Of a stretch of 64,000 bases of DNA, positions 18,034 through 25,471 are shown piece by piece (within the stretch, counting starts at the first letter, position 1; every line of letters starts with the position of its first letter). The stretch is from assembly GCF_000422285.1 (NCBI RefSeq), contig NZ_AULM01000012.1:40469-104468 (forward strand), written 5' to 3'. The translations under genes and the position numbers were made by a program. Source of the DNA: Desulfatiglans anilini DSM 4660 (GTDB lineage: Bacteria; Desulfobacterota; DSM-4660; Desulfatiglandales; Desulfatiglandaceae). Below the pieces are notes generated by a model. It did no database searches, was not told the origin of the DNA, and saw nothing but the letters and a program-made list of their open reading frames with translations.

Positions 18034-18513
18034 TCAGGCCTCTGCTTCCTTCTCGTTTTCGAGGTTTTCGGCGCCGGGAACAGCATCCTCCACCGGAAGC
18101 GTCTCCCCTTTTGCACGGCATTCAGCGCAAATGCCCAAAAATTCAAGGCGGTGCCCGAAGATGCCGTACTTGGTCAACTTCCCCATCGCCGATTCAAGAT
18201 TCCCAACGGAGTCTTTCACCATGTCGACGGGCGCATCTTCAATTTTGCCGCATTTTATACACGTGACGTGATAATGCTCCTTCGTATTGCAGTCGAAGTG
18301 CATCTGAGGAAAATCCGGCTCGAGTTTCCGGATCATTCCGCATGAGGCCAGAATATCCAGATTGCGATAGACCGTTCCCATACTGATCCTGGGCAGGCGC
18401 TTCCTCACCGCCTCGTAAATGGAGTCGGCCGTCGGGTGGCAATCCATCTTGCGGATCTCTTCGAGGATCACCTCCCTTTGCCGTGTCATTCGATGTGAAG
18501 TCCCTGCCGTCAT
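18034..18513 (-). CDS. perR: PerR-like Fur family transcriptional regulator
   Basis: 159 residues. Winged helix with TRQREVILEEIRKMDCHPTADSIYEAV and ISMGTVYRNLDILASCGMI, the regulatory metal site region HFDCNTKEHYHVTC, and the structural zinc pairs CIKC and CAEC. Fur family members sense iron or peroxide. PerR is favoured by the gene neighbourhood and by a palindrome directly upstream. The C-terminal 20 residues are acidic and probably disordered. Confidence 0.85.
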   Translation of the reverse strand: MTAGTSHRMTRQREVILEEIRKMDCHPTADSIYEAVRKRLPRISMGTVYRNLDILASCGMIRKLEPDFPQMHFDCNTKEHYHVTCIKCGKIEDAPVDMVKDSVGNLESAMGKLTKYGIFGHRLEFLGICAECRAKGETLPVEDAVPGAENLENEKEAEA

Positions 18514-18526
18514 AGTTTTGCCGCCT

Positions 18527-18547
18527 AATTAGGAATCATTCCTAATT
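18527..18547 (-). promoter_or_regulatory. PerR/Fur-type operator in the perR leader
   Basis: Perfect palindrome with 9-bp arms AATTAGGAA and TTCCTAATT around TCA, ending 14 bp before the perR start codon. AT-rich 9-1-9/9-3-9 boxes of this kind are typical Fur-family operators. The position implies autoregulation. Confidence 0.7.
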
Positions 18548-18605
18548 TTTAAAGCCTGCCTCCCATGATGTCAAGGTAATTTTCGTCTGCGCACCGCCCC
18601 CCGCC

Positions 18606-18815
18606 TCAGATTCCCTCCTTCGCGACGGACCCTGGACCCGCCAAAGGTCTGAACATCTTTTTGCCCGCGCCGCAGACGGGGCATTTCCAATCATCCGGAA
18701 GATCCTGGAAACGGGTTCCCTTGGGAACCTTCCCTTTGCGATCCCCCCGGTCGGGGTCGTATATGTACCCACAGTTTACCGTTTGGCATTGATACATGTC
18801 CTCTGGCGCCGCCAT
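18606..18815 (-). CDS. rub: Rubredoxin
   Basis: 69 residues. Iron ligands are Cys10 and Cys15 (C-x4-C instead of the usual C-x2-C) and Cys45 and Cys48 ([11 protein letters not shown]). The widened first knuckle is the type II rubredoxin pattern known from Desulfovibrio. YIYDPDRGD and the aromatic core residues are conserved. It should carry single electrons to superoxide reductase and rubrerythrin. Encoded between rubrerythrin and perR. Confidence 0.92.
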   Translation of the reverse strand: MAAPEDMYQCQTVNCGYIYDPDRGDRKGKVPKGTRFQDLPDDWKCPVCGAGKKMFRPLAGPGSVAKEGI

Positions 18816-18987
18816 ATCATCCTCCTGGCCGGCGTGTCATCACCGCCGGCGTATTGTGAGCTTCGGGTTCACTTCAATTCCGCCTCGATTCGAAGCGTCG
18901 ATTCGAAGCTGCGCGCCTTCTCCCAGCCGGCGCAGCGAAAGGCCTCGTTCCTTGCGGGGGTCCTCAGTTTGCGCCGGCGCAGAACGA

Positions 18988-19485
18988 CTAATCAACCCTC
19001 ACAAAAGCCTTCGACTTGGCGCCGCACACGGGGCAGGTGTCGGGCGCTTCGTTTTCAATGGTATACCCGCAGACCGAGCAGACGTAATAACAGTCGACGT
19101 CGGGCGGATTGCCAAGGCTCTGCAGGGCGTTCTGATAGAGATTCGCATGCACCTGCTCCACCGCGTTGGCATAGGAGAAGGACCTCTCGGCGGCCTTGTT
19201 CCCCTCGGCCCTAGCCGTTTCGATCATCTCCGGGTACATCTCTTTGAATTCGTGGGTCTCTCCGTTGATGGCGGCCTTCAAATTCTCGGCGGTGCCCTTG
19301 ATTTCACCGAGCACCCTCAGATGCGCGTGCGCATGCACCGTCTCGGCCTCAGCCGCAGCGCGGAACAGCTTGGCCGCCTGCGGGTATCCTTCCTTGTCGG
19401 CCTGCTTCGCAAATGCCAGATACTTCCGGTTGGCCTGTGATTCACCGGCAAAAGCCTCTCTCAGATTTTGCTCTGTCTTGCTCAT
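18988..19485 (-). CDS. rbr: Rubrerythrin
   Basis: 165 residues. The diiron ferritin-like domain shows E-x-x-A motifs (FAGESQANRKY, AEAETVHAHAHL, GETHEFKEMYPEM, FSYANAVEQVH). A C-terminal rubredoxin domain follows with CYYVCSVCGYT and CPVCGAKSKAF. It reduces hydrogen peroxide to water using electrons from rubredoxin, in the cytoplasm. It heads the defence cluster after a small unknown gene. All family residues appear present. Confidence 0.93.
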   Translation of the reverse strand: MSKTEQNLREAFAGESQANRKYLAFAKQADKEGYPQAAKLFRAAAEAETVHAHAHLRVLGEIKGTAENLKAAINGETHEFKEMYPEMIETARAEGNKAAERSFSYANAVEQVHANLYQNALQSLGNPPDVDCYYVCSVCGYTIENEAPDTCPVCGAKSKAFVRVD

Positions 19486-19581
19486 TTCTTTTTTCCTCCG
19501 TTTCTGACAGATTTCAAATCCTGTTCATCCGGTTAGACGTCGACCCCGTCTTCTTCTGCGAAAAAAACGGGAACCTCACCG

Positions 19582-19791
19582 TTATTCCTTCCACCAGCCT
19601 TTGCGGATGTGCGCCTCACGCTCCTTTTCCGCGAGCTGTCTTATCCGGAATGCGCTGTCCCTCAACACCCCGTAAAGGATGCCGCAGCTCGAATCCTCCC
19701 TCACCTCGTCACCCTCGTCCGCCAGAGCAATCATGCGCTCGGTCAATTCCAGCGTCTTTTTGATGGTGCGGTCGCATGGCTTCATCGGCAT
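19582..19791 (-). CDS. Conserved small hypothetical protein
   Basis: 69 residues, MPMKPCDRTIKKTLELTERM onward, mostly helical with one Cys pair separated by 29 residues (PCDR, SSCGILYG). No family is recognised with certainty. Its position 96 nt upstream of rubrerythrin on the same strand suggests co-expression with the oxidative-stress genes. The start could equally be the second Met. Confidence 0.5.
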   Translation of the reverse strand: MPMKPCDRTIKKTLELTERMIALADEGDEVREDSSCGILYGVLRDSAFRIRQLAEKEREAHIRKGWWKE

Positions 19792-20300
19792 CCACCCGTC
19801 CCAGGGCCTTCCGTTTCATTTCTTGAGAAAATCATTACAAAATACGTGCCAAGAATATCCTTCGGAGCGCTCCTCCCCGAAGGGCCGGCATGCGGAACTC
19901 CACAGCCCGGCAGCTTCCGCCCCCCTCGGCCCTTCAGGCGCGCGAAACCCTTGTAAACAAAGGCGCACCGCTCGAGCGTGCTTTGGATCGAGGCAAAGAC
20001 CGGCAGGGCGCAATCATCACGGCCTTGCCCTGCGCCGCAAGGGGCGTCCGTTCCGAGGCGTACCACAGCCCTGCAGTTGAGACATAGGCGAGACACTTCT
20101 CGCCGAGACACTTCTCGCCCTTCTCCAGTTCCCGGACGGCGCAGGATTCAGCGAGCCCGTCGCTGCGACGGCTGACCATGCCGGCCTTCCGCTGCAGACC
20201 TGCGAGGCGCGGCCACGGTCGCCGTTTCATTCGTTTGAAGGCTCGGTTCTGGGAAAACTCGGGAAGGACTCGGGAAGATCATCGATGAGACAAAAGTGTA
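19792..20300 (-). other. Gap with two tandem 15-bp repeats
   Basis: No convincing gene. At 20089-20118 CGAGACACTTCTCGC occurs twice head to tail, each copy able to form a small GCGAG/CTCGC hairpin. Two more GAGACA motifs sit near 20286-20308, next to the regulator gene's stop codon. Confidence 0.4.
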
Positions 20301-21638
20301 TCATGAGACACCACCGTTCTCCGCAAGAAAACGGTACAAGGTCGCACGCCCCACCCCAAGCAGACGCGCCGCCTTGGCCTTGTTGCCGCCGCTCCGCTCC
20401 AAAGCTGAACGAACCCCTTCGCCTGTGAGTTTTTTAGGCCGGCGCTTCGGCCCGGCCTGGCTGCCCGTGTGCCTCAGTTCGAAAGGGAGGTCCTTGGTTT
20501 GTATCAAACGCCCGGTGGCGTGGACCAGAGCGAAGCGAATGGCGCTCTGCAGCTCGCGCACATTACCGGGCCATTCGTAATCCATCATGGCCGCCATGGC
20601 CTCTTGCGAGACAACGGCCTGTCTGCCGGCGTCCGACGCGGCCTTTTCGAGAAAATGCCGCACGAGCAGGGGGATGTCTCCGCGCCTTTCGCGCAGCGGC
20701 GGGAGGTGGATCGGAACCACGTAAATCCTGTAGTAGAGGTCTTCCCGGAACCGCCGCGCCTCGACAAACGCTTTCAGGTCCTGGTTCGTCGCGCTGATGA
20801 TGCGGACATCCGCTGCAACGGACCCCTCGGCGCCGACGCGCTCGAAGCGGCCTTCCTGCAAAACCCGCAAAAGCCTCGCCTGAACGCTCTGCGGCATATC
20901 CGCCACCTCATCGAGAAACAGGGTCCCGCCGGCTGCCAGTTCGAAGCGGCCCTTTCTGCTCCGCACCGCTCCGGTAAAAGCCCCTTTGACGTGTCCGAAG
21001 AGTTCGCTCTCGAGGACCCCCTCCGGCAGCGCCGCGCAGTTCACCGGTACGAAGGGCCCTCCTCCGCGGCGGCTTTCGTTGTGGATCGCCACGGCCACCA
21101 ACTCCTTTCCCGTGCCTGTTTCACCGCTGATGTGCACGGGATAGTCGACAATCGCAAGATCTCGAATGCGGCGGTAGACATGAATCATCTTCTGATCCCG
21201 CCCGACGATCCCGGCAAAGCTCTCGATCTCCCCCAGCTGCAGCTTCAAATCCACGAGGTCGGTGATGTCCCGGAACGCGGCGATGACCCCCACGAAGCGC
21301 TGCCGGTCATCCCGCATCGGCGTCACGCGCATCTCCAGCTGGCGCTGCCCGCCTCCCAGGTGGGTGATATGAAGCGGGTATTCCACGTCTTGCATATCGC
21401 GGGGCGTCTCCTCCGCAAAAGCGCAACGCTCGCCGCAGAAGGGCCGTCCGAATGCCTCGTGGCAGTCCCGGCCGACCACCTGCTCCCGCTTGTATCCTGT
21501 GATTTCCTCGGCCGCCCGGTTGAAAAAAAGAATGCGCCTGGAGGTGTCGTGCGCTATGATGCCCTCCGCAAGATTGTCGAGGATGCGCTCCAGGTTTTTC
21601 TGGTGGGTGATGAGCATTTCGAGGGGGTAGTCTTTCAT
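20301..21638 (-). CDS. PAS domain sigma-54-dependent transcriptional activator
   Basis: 445 residues from MKDYPLEMLITHQKNLERIL; AAGGA is 7 nt upstream. The N-terminal PAS sensor (about 15-125) carries a cysteine set, GRDCHEAFGRPFCGERCAF. The AAA+ core has Walker A GETGTGKE, the sigma-54 contact loop VKGAFTGAV, Walker B GGTLFLDEV and an arginine finger region. The C-terminal Fis-type helix-turn-helix is NKAKAARLLGVGRATLYRFLAE. It should activate RpoN-dependent genes in response to a signal read by the PAS domain; the cysteines suggest redox, metal or gas sensing. The target is unknown. The neighbouring divergent enoyl-CoA hydratase gene is one possibility. Confidence 0.88.
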   Translation of the reverse strand: MKDYPLEMLITHQKNLERILDNLAEGIIAHDTSRRILFFNRAAEEITGYKREQVVGRDCHEAFGRPFCGERCAFAEETPRDMQDVEYPLHITHLGGGQRQLEMRVTPMRDDRQRFVGVIAAFRDITDLVDLKLQLGEIESFAGIVGRDQKMIHVYRRIRDLAIVDYPVHISGETGTGKELVAVAIHNESRRGGGPFVPVNCAALPEGVLESELFGHVKGAFTGAVRSRKGRFELAAGGTLFLDEVADMPQSVQARLLRVLQEGRFERVGAEGSVAADVRIISATNQDLKAFVEARRFREDLYYRIYVVPIHLPPLRERRGDIPLLVRHFLEKAASDAGRQAVVSQEAMAAMMDYEWPGNVRELQSAIRFALVHATGRLIQTKDLPFELRHTGSQAGPKRRPKKLTGEGVRSALERSGGNKAKAARLLGVGRATLYRFLAENGGVS

Positions 21639-21776
21639 CGGGGTCCTTCTTGCTTTGGGGGTGGCCCGGCCTGCCCGTTTCGAGATGCCGGGTTCACACC
21701 GGAAATATACTGAAATTGTTCCGCACCGGCAAGGACAAAGACCTTGCGGGAAACCGCCCTGCGCCTGGCGGCACCC

Positions 21777-21818
21777 GCAGATTGACGCCGAGATTGGCCA
21801 AAAAGACCATTTCCGTGG
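21777..21818 (+). repeat. Right half of the palindromic repeat
   Basis: GCAGATTGACGCCGAGATTG to GACCATTTCCGTGG, identical in text to the right arm of intact copies, without the left arm or core. Confidence 0.85.
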
Positions 21819-21869
21819 GAACCTTGCGTTCGGACCTGGCCTGTCCGAGACGACCGAACGGAATCTTCT

Positions 21870-21921
21870 ATGAACGGGAAAAACCCGATGGGCCTCAGAT
21901 TCACCGAAGAGGCCCTCAACA
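21870..21921 (+). pseudogene. Fragment of an enoyl-CoA hydratase gene
   Basis: Translates as MNGKNPMGLRFTEEALNI and matches residues 203-220 (MNGKNPMGLRLTKEAINV) of the hydratase encoded at 22066-22839, at both DNA and protein level. It is cut at the right by the start of the full repeat copy at 21922, and a repeat half lies 51 bp to its left. The rest of the paralogue is gone. Confidence 0.75.
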
Positions 21922-22048
21922 TCCCGGAAATGAGGATTTTTGGCCAAGATCAAGGAAATCAAGCGCTTGCGCGGAGGCGACCTCCAGGTCGCCGCACAAG
22001 CAAACGCGCAGATTGACGCCGAGATTGGCCAAAAAGACCATTTCCGGA
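21922..22048 (+). repeat. Palindromic intergenic repeat, near-complete copy 3
   Basis: Left arm CCCGGAAATGAGGATTTTTG, core GGCGACCTCCAGGTCGCC, right arm GGCCAAAAAGACCATTTCCG. It ends 18 bp before the enoyl-CoA hydratase start codon, and its last bases run into GGAGGAAGG, which may serve as that gene's ribosome binding region. The repeat is open in the gene's frame. Confidence 0.92.
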
Positions 22049-22065
22049 GGAAGGTGGAAGGAGCC

Positions 22066-22839
22066 ATGGACACGATCGAGTACCAACTGCTCGAACCGGG
22101 GATCGGGCTGCTGTCGCTGAACCGCCCCCGAAAGTACAACGCCGTCAATTTCCGGATGATGGAGGAGCTCGAGGCGTTCTGGAAGGAGCGTCTCTATGAC
22201 CTGGACATCCACGTCATCATCCTCCGTGGGAACGGAGAGAGGGGATTCTGCGCGGGCCTCGACATGAAGGAGATCAGGAATGAGGCCCCCGGCATGAACA
22301 CGGACCAGTTCTACCGTTTTCAGGCCCGTCTGGCGCGCCTCAACCTGGCGATGCGCCAGGCGCCCCAACCTATCGTCGCCATGGTGCATGGGGCCGCAGT
22401 CGGGTTGGGGTTCAGCTTCGCGCTGGCATCGGATATCCGGCTGATCAGCCCCGATGCCCGGTTTTCAGCGGCCTACATCAATATCGGACTCGGCGGCGCC
22501 GACATGGCTTGCAGCTACCTCCTCCCGCGGCTGATCGGCGGGGGGCGCGCCTACGAATACATGCTGACAGGCAATTTTATGACGGCGGATGAGGCGATGG
22601 CGCTCGGGCTGATCAGTCGCATCGTCGAAAAAGAGGCCCTGATGGACACGGCCCTCGAACTCGCCCGAACCATGAACGGGAAGAACCCGATGGGCCTCAG
22701 ACTCACCAAGGAGGCCATCAACGTCAATATGGACACTGGAGGACTGGAGCAGGCGTTGCACATGGAGGATCGCAACCAAACCCTGCTCCTCGCGAGGAGC
22801 CTCCTTGACAAAAAAGGCAAATCCAGCCGCTACTTCTGA
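22066..22839 (+). CDS. Enoyl-CoA hydratase/isomerase family protein lacking both catalytic glutamates
   Basis: 257 residues from MDTIEYQLLEPGIGLLSLNR; GGAAGGAG directly precedes the ATG. An in-frame ATG at 21940 would add 42 residues made entirely of repeat DNA and is rejected. Crotonase landmarks: GFCAGLDMKEI (CoA/oxyanion loop) and HGAAVGLGFSFALASDI (second oxyanion Gly). The two hydratase glutamates are replaced: Ser in GLGFSFA and Tyr in RFSAAYINIGL. It carries GGADMACSYLLPRLIG, the Asp-containing variant seen in a crotonase subgroup. Hydratase activity is therefore doubtful; isomerase, hydrolase or another CoA chemistry is possible. Followed by a MarR regulator gene. Confidence 0.82.
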   Translation: MDTIEYQLLEPGIGLLSLNRPRKYNAVNFRMMEELEAFWKERLYDLDIHVIILRGNGERGFCAGLDMKEIRNEAPGMNTDQFYRFQARLARLNLAMRQAPQPIVAMVHGAAVGLGFSFALASDIRLISPDARFSAAYINIGLGGADMACSYLLPRLIGGGRAYEYMLTGNFMTADEAMALGLISRIVEKEALMDTALELARTMNGKNPMGLRLTKEAINVNMDTGGLEQALHMEDRNQTLLLARSLLDKKGKSSRYF

Positions 22840-22958
22840 AACCGAGGGGTTAAAAAACGGCAACACGCCCCCGTCGCAGGCGGCCTGAAAACCGGCCGGT
22901 GTGATCGAGCTCCCGGCATGTTCCTGCAACGCCGAAAACCGGCAAGGGTGTTTTGTCA

Positions 22959-22988
22959 TTGCCAAACACCGGCAGCTGTCCCTATAAT
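22959..22988 (+). promoter_or_regulatory. Sigma-70-type promoter of the marR gene
   Basis: TTGCCA, 18-bp spacer, TATAAT. The predicted start near 22995 leaves a leader of about 185 nt. The rest of the 22840-23178 gap holds no gene. Confidence 0.6.
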
Positions 22989-22997
22989 ATTTATAAA

Positions 22998-23025
22998 GCG
23001 GCAACCAAGCTGCCGCACATTTTTC
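22998..23025 (+). terminator. Possible attenuator hairpin in the marR leader
   Basis: GCGGCA/TGCCGC stem followed by ACATTTTTCC, directly after the predicted transcription start. The short stem and short T-run make it a weak candidate. Confidence 0.35.
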
Positions 23026-23178
23026 CTGGAAAAGAGCCTCTGTAAAAACCTTTGTCCGTCCGTCCCCGACCCTGCCGCAGCGGCAGGCAGTCGCGGCGGT
23101 TGCTGGATCGAAAACGTGCCATCCGGACCTGAAAACCGCCTGAGCACTTTAACCATCTTGCCCATTGAGGGTTTAACC

Positions 23179-23733
23179 ATGCCATCGCAATCGAGCGCTG
23201 CAAAGAATCCAAAACCAATACAGGAGGAACGAGATGTTCTTATCGGCGAAATCCTTTACCAGATACGCCGTTTGGGACAGGCAGGAACACTTTACTCGAA
23301 AGAGTTGATGAAATACCATCAGATCAGCACTCCGCAGTTGAACTGCATCCTCGCCCTGCATGCCAACGGGCCCATTCCCGCCTCTCAGATCGCGCGCCTG
23401 ATCCTCGTGAAATCCAGCACGGTCACCGGCATCATCGACCGGCTGGAACAAAAGGGCCTTGTCCGGCGCGTCCGCAACTCGCCCGACCGCCGGGTCATCA
23501 TGATCGAACTGACCGAGGCAGGTGAATCCCTGGCCATGAACGCCCCGCCGCCTGTTCAGCGCAAAATCATGGAAGGCCTCCGGAAACTCCCCCGGACTGA
23601 GGTCGAAAACATCCAGAAGGGGCTGCACACCTTGACAGGCATGCTCGACATGCCCGACCTGGCCGATCTCGAGATGGAGGATCCCGGCGAACCTATCGAA
23701 GAGGAACCCCGGGTAGACCTGCCACACCGGTAA
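23179..23733 (+). CDS. MarR family transcriptional regulator
   Basis: 184 residues from MPSQSSAAKNPKPIQEERD; GAGGG is 7 nt upstream. The winged helix shows TPQLNCILALHANGPIPASQIARLILVKSSTVTGIIDRLEQKGLVRRVRNSPDRRVIMIELTEAGE, a complete MarR core with the wing DRRVIMIELT. The acidic C-terminal 40 residues are not part of the usual fold. MarR proteins bind palindromes as dimers and usually respond to small aromatic or lipophilic ligands. It is the likely local regulator of the downstream methyltransferase cluster, an inference from position. Confidence 0.88.
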   Translation: MPSQSSAAKNPKPIQEERDVLIGEILYQIRRLGQAGTLYSKELMKYHQISTPQLNCILALHANGPIPASQIARLILVKSSTVTGIIDRLEQKGLVRRVRNSPDRRVIMIELTEAGESLAMNAPPPVQRKIMEGLRKLPRTEVENIQKGLHTLTGMLDMPDLADLEMEDPGEPIEEEPRVDLPHR

Positions 23734-23752
23734 TGGCCGGCATCCTTTTCTT

Positions 23753-23790
23753 CACTTGTCAACCCTCCCCCTTGACAAGTGATTTTTTTT
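23753..23790 (+). terminator. Rho-independent terminator after marR
   Basis: Perfect 10-bp arms CACTTGTCAA and TTGACAAGTG around a 9-nt C-rich loop, followed by A and T8. It separates marR from the mttB cluster. Confidence 0.85.
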
Positions 23791-23813
23791 GACGTAATAT
23801 TTTGAGCTGAAAC

Positions 23814-23845
23814 TATTTTGTGTGATTTGATTTTTCCACAAAATA
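23814..23845 (+). promoter_or_regulatory. Operator candidate upstream of the mttB cluster
   Basis: Perfect 9-bp inverted repeat TATTTTGTG ... CACAAAATA with 14 bp between, in a sharply AT-rich patch. A TTGACG hexamer lies 19 bp upstream of the left arm, so the palindrome could overlap the -10 region of the cluster promoter. The binding factor is unknown. Confidence 0.45.
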
Positions 23846-24063
23846 TCAAACAGGCTAACCCTTTTCACCACCGACTCCCCTGATGGGGAGCCTCCTCTTT
23901 CGCCTGATCCGGCGCCCTGCCGGAAAGAACAGCGTCCCCACCGGCAGGGATTCCACGCCGACAGGTGCATGAAAGGGATGTTTCTCCATCCGGAGACGGC
24001 TGACTCGGTCGACGACGACCCCCGCTTCCCATACGGAAAGGGGGGGTCTGAGAGATCTCCCGG

Positions 24064-24148
24064 TTGAGCGAAGGAGATTCGAAAACCGCCGAACAAGCAA
24101 ACAGGCACCTTGGCGCCGAGATTGGCTGAAAGACCATTTCCGGGTGGA
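24064..24148 (+). repeat. Decayed palindromic repeat, right half
   Basis: GAACAAGCAAACAGGCACCT and GCGCCGAGATTGGCTGAAAG to GACCATTTCCGGGTGG are recognisable. The left arm and core are eroded. Ends 32 bp before the first mttB-like gene. Confidence 0.65.
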
Positions 24149-24180
24149 ACGTAATCTAACCTGCAAACAAGGAGAATGAC

Positions 24181-25404
24181 GTGGAACGTATGAGAGAAGA
24201 CCAGGTAGCGCAGTCCAAGGCCGCTCTGGGAGAAGACACCGTTCAGATGCTCCTCAGGGTCCATGAAGACGCCCTGTGGATCCTCGAAAACCTGGGCGTC
24301 GGCTGCCGGCAGCCCGATATCCAGGCGGCCTTCAAAGCCTATGAAAACGACGGTCTCGGTTTTGTTTATGAGGACCGGATCTTCGTAACCAGGGATCTGG
24401 TGCAGCGATGTCTCAAAACCGTCCCCGGCCTGGATGACTTCTTCGTGCCCCAAAACAGCTTCTTCATCGGCGGCACCGCACCTTACGTTTACGACGATCA
24501 AAAAGGACAGGGCGGGATCTTTCCGAACACGGATTACGCAAAGGAGATCGCGAGGATCGCCCAGGCGAACGACGCCGTCGCCGGCATGGGTCGGGGCATC
24601 AAACTGAAAGACGAAGTCGAGCAGATGTCCTTGATGTCCGAGATCTGTTCCAAGCCCCTCTACTTCGCCGTCACTTCCGATGCCGCACTCGCCCGGGCTC
24701 AAGAGATCCACCAGCAGAGGAAGGACATCATGATCGTTTTCTGCCTGACCCGCCCACCTCTCGAGGTCAACGAGAACTTCTCCGAGCACTTCGTCAAGGT
24801 GGTGCGGGCCGGCCTCCCGGTCTTTGTCTCGGCTATGCCCATGGCGGGCATCAGCGCCCCCTATTGCTACAACGGGGTGCTGGCCATGACCCACGCCGAA
24901 GTGCTCTTTGGCCTTTGCGCGGCGCAGCTGCTGAATCCGGGTATCACCTGCATCCACGCCGGCTTCCCGACGATCGCCGACCCGCGCATCGAATACAATC
25001 CGAACTACGGGCTTGTGAGCCACTTTCTGCTCAACATCCTGATGAGCCACCTGAATCTCATGCTGGATCTCCCCACGTGTCAAAGCGCCGGAACCACCCA
25101 CGAAGAGCATCTGACCGACAGGGCCTATCAGGACGCCATGGCCGGGCAGGCGATGTGCATGAAGTACGGCTTTCACATGATGCGCCACCCTTTTGCCTTT
25201 CTCCGCTACCTGATCGATTTCTCCTTCGAAAAACTCGACAAGGCAAGCAAGCTCTCAAAGGAGATCACCGCCACCGACGCCCCTCTGATCGAGATGCCGG
25301 TCTACGACGAGAGGGGCATGGAGTCGATCCAGCACATCGGCCTCGGCATGTACATGGAGGACCCCCTGACCACCGCGAACCTCGGGAAAGTCTTCGAGAA
25401 CTGA
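24181..25404 (+). CDS. MttB-family (trimethylamine methyltransferase-like) protein 1
   Basis: 407 residues starting at GTG with AAGGAG 6-7 nt upstream. Family text: EDALWILENLGVGC, IFVTRDLVQRCLKTVPG, IGGTAPYVYDDQKGQ, YAKEIARIAQANDAVAGMGRG, and SAMPMAGISAPYCYNGVLAMTHAEVLFG. No in-frame amber codon, so it is one of the non-pyrrolysine MttB homologues, a group that includes glycine betaine and other quaternary-amine:corrinoid methyltransferases. It would transfer a methyl group from an N-methylated compound to a corrinoid protein, but no corrinoid protein gene is nearby. It shares layout and motifs with the gene at 29917-31095. Confidence 0.82.
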   Translation: MERMREDQVAQSKAALGEDTVQMLLRVHEDALWILENLGVGCRQPDIQAAFKAYENDGLGFVYEDRIFVTRDLVQRCLKTVPGLDDFFVPQNSFFIGGTAPYVYDDQKGQGGIFPNTDYAKEIARIAQANDAVAGMGRGIKLKDEVEQMSLMSEICSKPLYFAVTSDAALARAQEIHQQRKDIMIVFCLTRPPLEVNENFSEHFVKVVRAGLPVFVSAMPMAGISAPYCYNGVLAMTHAEVLFGLCAAQLLNPGITCIHAGFPTIADPRIEYNPNYGLVSHFLLNILMSHLNLMLDLPTCQSAGTTHEEHLTDRAYQDAMAGQAMCMKYGFHMMRHPFAFLRYLIDFSFEKLDKASKLSKEITATDAPLIEMPVYDERGMESIQHIGLGMYMEDPLTTANLGKVFEN

Positions 25405-25471
25405 GAACGCCCTTCTTTCAGTCGGCAATATTTCGAAACTTCTTTCGAATTTCTTGTGATAGGAGGCCGCC

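Noticed and set aside
19782..20111. 109-codon reverse open frame before the small gene of the stress island
   Set aside because: No recognisable domain or start signal; composition typical of non-coding GC-rich DNA.
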